A stretch of 7,850 nucleotides of DNA, taken from Pseudomonadota bacterium (lineage in GTDB: Bacteria; Pseudomonadota; Alphaproteobacteria; JAKJEU01). The notes beneath the pieces were generated by a model, which ran no database searches, had not been told where the DNA came from, and worked only from the letters and a program-made list of their open reading frames with translations. This document shows positions 6,640 to 7,850 of this stretch, in pieces. A program made the translations under genes and the position numbers. Location of the stretch: positions 1 through 7,850 of the forward strand of contig JAKJEU010000064.1 of the NCBI GenBank assembly GCA_022705265.1, written 5' to 3'. The stretch's first letter is position 1. Each line of letters opens with the position of its first letter.

Positions 6640-6914
6640 TATTTCATTTCCTTATAAAAATTTATGATGGCTTGTTTGTCCATGTTGCATTCAGTGATTT
6701 TATCAAGAGCGTTTAGGTAACAATCAAAAAGCTCTCCGTTGGTTTTTGGAGAGCATATAAAATCAGTGTTCAAAAGCCGTATTTCAGGGGGGCTAAGAGG
6801 GATTGTTTTAATCTCTTTGTTCCTTGCACAAGCGTTTAACGACATCAAAAGGAAGCTTATCAGACCGCCATTGATAATATTTTTCAGATGAGTTTTGATG
6901 GAATTTTTTTTCAT
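6639..6914 (-). CDS. Rz1: Rz1-like outer-membrane lipoprotein spanin
   Basis: This encodes 91 residues with a long N-terminal signal and lipobox Leu-Asn-Ala-Cys at 26-29, so a mature lipoprotein of about 63 residues. The mature part opens with a short Pro-containing stretch (Ile-Pro-Leu-Ser-Pro-Pro at 38-43). It then carries Cys54, Thr-Asn-Gly-Glu-Leu at 58-62, Cys65, and Cys-Asn-x-Asp-Lys at 76-80. The Thr-Asn-Gly-Asp/Glu-Leu and Cys-Asn-x-Asp-Lys pattern is what I know from Rz1/LysC-type proteins of tailed phages. Such proteins pair with an Rz inner-membrane partner and fuse inner and outer membranes in the last step of lysis. The start codon lies inside the Rz-like gene in another frame, with 107 bp shared, the classic nested spanin layout. 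GAGGG is placed 6 nt before the ATG. Its stop overlaps the next start as TAATG. Confidence 0.85.
   Translation of the reverse strand: MKKNSIKTHLKNIINGGLISFLLMSLNACARNKEIKTIPLSPPEIRLLNTDFICSPKTNGELFDCYLNALDKITECNMDKQAIINFYKEMK
6649..6653 (-). promoter_or_regulatory. Ribosome binding site of the frameshifted fourth gene
   Basis: AAGGA on the minus strand lies 9 nt before ATG 6639 and inside the last codons of the Rz1-like gene. Together with the TAATG overlap it marks 6639, not 6497, as the ancestral start. Confidence 0.65.
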
Positions 6915-7140
6915 TTTCTGCCCTCAGTTTTTTGATTTTTTCGATTTCAGATTGTTTTTGTTCGATGTTTAAAAGGTTTGCTTGCGATTTTTGGTTGAAA
7001 TTTTTAAGGGTTTCGTTTTGGCTTAAAATTTCATTATTTTTACTTGCAATGTCCATTTTTAACATGCGGTTTTGTTGGTATAAAAAAAGGGTTGTAAAGA
7101 TTAACAACCCAATGCCTATGATGGAAAAATAATTTTTCAT
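6808..7140 (-). CDS. Rz: Rz-like inner-membrane spanin
   Basis: This encodes 110 residues with an uncleaved N-terminal anchor at about 4-20. A predicted coiled coil rich in Gln, Asn, Lys and Glu follows at about 22-80. A short tail has Tyr-Tyr-Gln-Trp-Arg-Ser-Asp-Lys-Leu-Pro-x-x-Val-Val-x-Arg-Leu at 88-104. The Trp-Arg-x-x-x-Leu-Pro-x-x-Val ending resembles the C-terminus of Rz/LysB-type proteins. These sit in the inner membrane with a periplasmic coiled coil and bind the Rz1 lipoprotein across the periplasm. The start overlaps the stop of the endolysin gene as ATGA, with AAAGGA 11 nt upstream. The Rz1-like gene starts within its 3' third in another frame. Anchor, coiled coil, tail motif and nesting together make the assignment firm, although Rz proteins are poorly conserved in sequence. 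Confidence 0.85.
   Translation of the reverse strand: MKNYFSIIGIGLLIFTTLFLYQQNRMLKMDIASKNNEILSQNETLKNFNQKSQANLLNIEQKQSEIEKIKKLRAENEKKFHQNSSEKYYQWRSDKLPFDVVKRLCKEQRD
6921..6925 (-). promoter_or_regulatory. Ribosome binding site of the Rz1-like gene, inside Rz
   Basis: GAGGG on the minus strand, 6 nt before ATG 6914 and within the coding sequence of the Rz-like gene. It is the strongest Shine-Dalgarno in this operon and supports real translation of the nested gene. Confidence 0.7.
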
Positions 7141-7565
7141 GGTTTTACCAATCCTTTGACATAACCGTTATTGGTTCTGGTTAAAACTTCTCTTCGGTTT
7201 TCGTCGAATTTAAAAGAAATATGTATCCAATTTGGTTCTAATATAAGTTGGTCAAAACAAAAAGAAGCTTCGATAATTTTGCACGCTTTGTAATGGTCGT
7301 AATTTTTTAAAACAAAATCCACAGCCTCGCCTTTTGTGTGTTGCGAATTTTTGGCTCCTTTTAAAGCTTTGTTAAGTTCAATCGAGCGATATCCGCTGGT
7401 CACAATAAGCTTGCCAAAATGCTCGCATATCGGATCAAGCCCATAAAAGCAAAGGTCTTTTAATTTTACGACTTCTTCATTGTCAGGGATATTTTCGATA
7501 TCGTGTTTGTCGGCATAATTTGATTTGGTTAAATCGTCGAGGTAAAAATATTTTGATAATTTCAT
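7137..7565 (-). CDS. M15-family peptidase, phage endolysin
   Basis: This encodes 142 residues, the usual size of a single-domain phage endolysin of the peptidase M15 (D-Ala-D-Ala carboxypeptidase-like, M15_3) family. The core is Ser-Gly-Tyr-Arg-Ser at 57-61, then Leu-Asn-x-x-Leu-x-Gly-Ala (64-71) and Ser-Gln-His-Thr-Lys-Gly-Glu-Ala-Val-Asp at 74-83. Pro-Asn-Trp-Ile-His-Ile-Ser comes later, at 111-117. His76, Asp83 and His115 would bind the zinc, with Glu110 nearby as the likely catalytic acid. All key residues are present, so the enzyme should be active and cut peptide stems of peptidoglycan. There is no signal peptide, so release would need a holin, and none is seen in the window. AAAGGA stands 9 nt before the ATG. 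It leads the minus-strand lysis operon and overlaps Rz by ATGA. Confidence 0.9.
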   Translation of the reverse strand: MKLSKYFYLDDLTKSNYADKHDIENIPDNEEVVKLKDLCFYGLDPICEHFGKLIVTSGYRSIELNKALKGAKNSQHTKGEAVDFVLKNYDHYKACKIIEASFCFDQLILEPNWIHISFKFDENRREVLTRTNNGYVKGLVKP

Positions 7566-7574
7566 TTTGGTAAT

Positions 7575-7580
7575 TCCTTT
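7575..7580 (-). promoter_or_regulatory. Ribosome binding site of the endolysin gene
   Basis: AAAGGA on the minus strand, 9 nt before ATG 7565. No convincing promoter is visible in the short stretch between it and the terminator upstream. Confidence 0.6.
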
Positions 7581-7607
7581 GTATAATTTGGTTTAAAAAA
7601 AGTTAAT

Positions 7608-7637
7608 AAAAAACCCCTTACAAAAATTTGTAAGAGG
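7608..7637 (-). terminator. Rho-independent terminator between the right-edge gene and the lysis operon
   Basis: On the minus strand, CCTCTTACAAA (7637-7627) pairs with TTTGTAAGGGG (7624-7614), 11 bp including one T-G pair. The two innermost A-T pairs probably open to enlarge the 2-nt loop. Six T follow (7613-7608). The orientation suits the gene that ends at 7666. On the plus strand no T-run follows the hairpin. Confidence 0.8.
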
Positions 7638-7665
7638 CGTAAAAATTGTTATTTTAAAGGTTCTT

Positions 7666-7850
7666 TTAAAGGAAACCTTTTAAAGCCTTTTGAATAATAT
7701 GAACGAAATCAGACTTGAATTTTATTTCGTCATCAAGTTGGTTTGAGATAAGGTTTTGAAAAGCCTGTTTGTTAAAAAATCGTTTGTAAGGGACATGACC
7801 TTTTTTATATTCCAGCAAGATTTGAGGCATAATTTTTTCGTAATAATAAG
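7666..7850 (-). CDS. C-terminal 61 residues of an unidentified protein (start beyond the right edge)
   Basis: An open frame enters from the right edge (first whole codon at 7848) and ends with TAA at 7668-7666, 29 bp before the terminator hairpin. The visible part is a charged, aromatic C-terminus. It opens with Tyr-Tyr-Tyr-Glu-Lys-Ile-Met, has a Lys-Lys-Gly-His-Val-Pro-Tyr stretch, then predicted helices, and ends in Leu-Lys-Gly-Phe-Leu. The other two minus-strand frames are interrupted by stops. I do not recognise the family. Its position before the lysis cassette, on the same strand, makes a phage gene likely but does not prove it. Confidence 0.6.
   Translation of the reverse strand, partial: YYYEKIMPQILLEYKKGHVPYKRFFNKQAFQNLISNQLDDEIKFKSDFVHIIQKALKGFL

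Noticed and set aside
6932..7132. Plus-strand open frame opposite the Rz-like gene, hydrophobic and considered as a holin
   Set aside because: It is the antisense of a coiled-coil coding region, which gives Phe/Leu-rich translations by default. It is on the wrong strand for the cassette and has no Shine-Dalgarno.
7656..7680. Inverted repeat AAAGGTT/AACCTTT at the end of the right-edge gene
   Set aside because: It is a short stem with an 11-nt loop in AT-rich DNA, partly inside the coding sequence. The stronger terminator lies just downstream.

Overview
The window looks like an AT-rich Gram-negative bacterial chromosome with a phage-derived block at its right end. Lipoprotein signal sequences, a homologue of the PBP activator LpoB and a two-component spanin pair all imply an outer membrane. 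The standard code (TAA, one TGA stop) fits every gene. The lineage cannot be fixed from the sequence alone; an AT-rich proteobacterium is the most I would say.

Left part (1-1155): the 5' part of a minus-strand membrane receptor gene (two transmembrane segments around a roughly 255-residue helical sensor region) runs off the left edge. A 176-bp AT-rich divergent intergenic region follows, with a plausible sigma-70 promoter facing right.

Middle (1156-4923, plus strand): a tight four-gene envelope operon with gaps of 6, 32 and 10 bp. It encodes an LPP20-like lipoprotein, a second LPP20-like periplasmic protein with an extra C-terminal domain, an LpoB-like lipoprotein and a 524-residue TPR-containing lipoprotein of the COG3014 type. 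Three of the four carry a lipobox. The set suggests one outer-membrane-anchored or periplasmic assembly, perhaps linked to peptidoglycan synthesis through the LpoB member.

Right part (4966-7850): a plus-strand polytopic membrane protein of unknown function faces, with a 14-bp gap, a minus-strand operon that reads as a phage lysis cassette. That operon contains an M15-type endolysin, an Rz-like inner-membrane spanin joined to it by an ATGA overlap, an Rz1-like lipoprotein spanin starting inside Rz in another frame, and a fourth gene joined to Rz1 by a TAATG overlap. The fourth gene is broken by a one-base frameshift near its start. Its last ~55 residues carry a D-x-Y-D-F-N motif resembling the catalytic motif of colicin M, without the colicin M His-Arg pair in register. 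A minus-strand terminator separates the cassette from the end of an unidentified gene entering from the right edge. No integrase, attachment site, tRNA, holin, CRISPR array or insertion sequence is visible.

The most interesting reading is that the lysis cassette carries a possible lipid II-targeting (colicin M-like) protein, with the facing membrane gene as a speculative immunity candidate. The weaker and equally open alternative is an ordinary prophage remnant with a decaying gene of unknown function.
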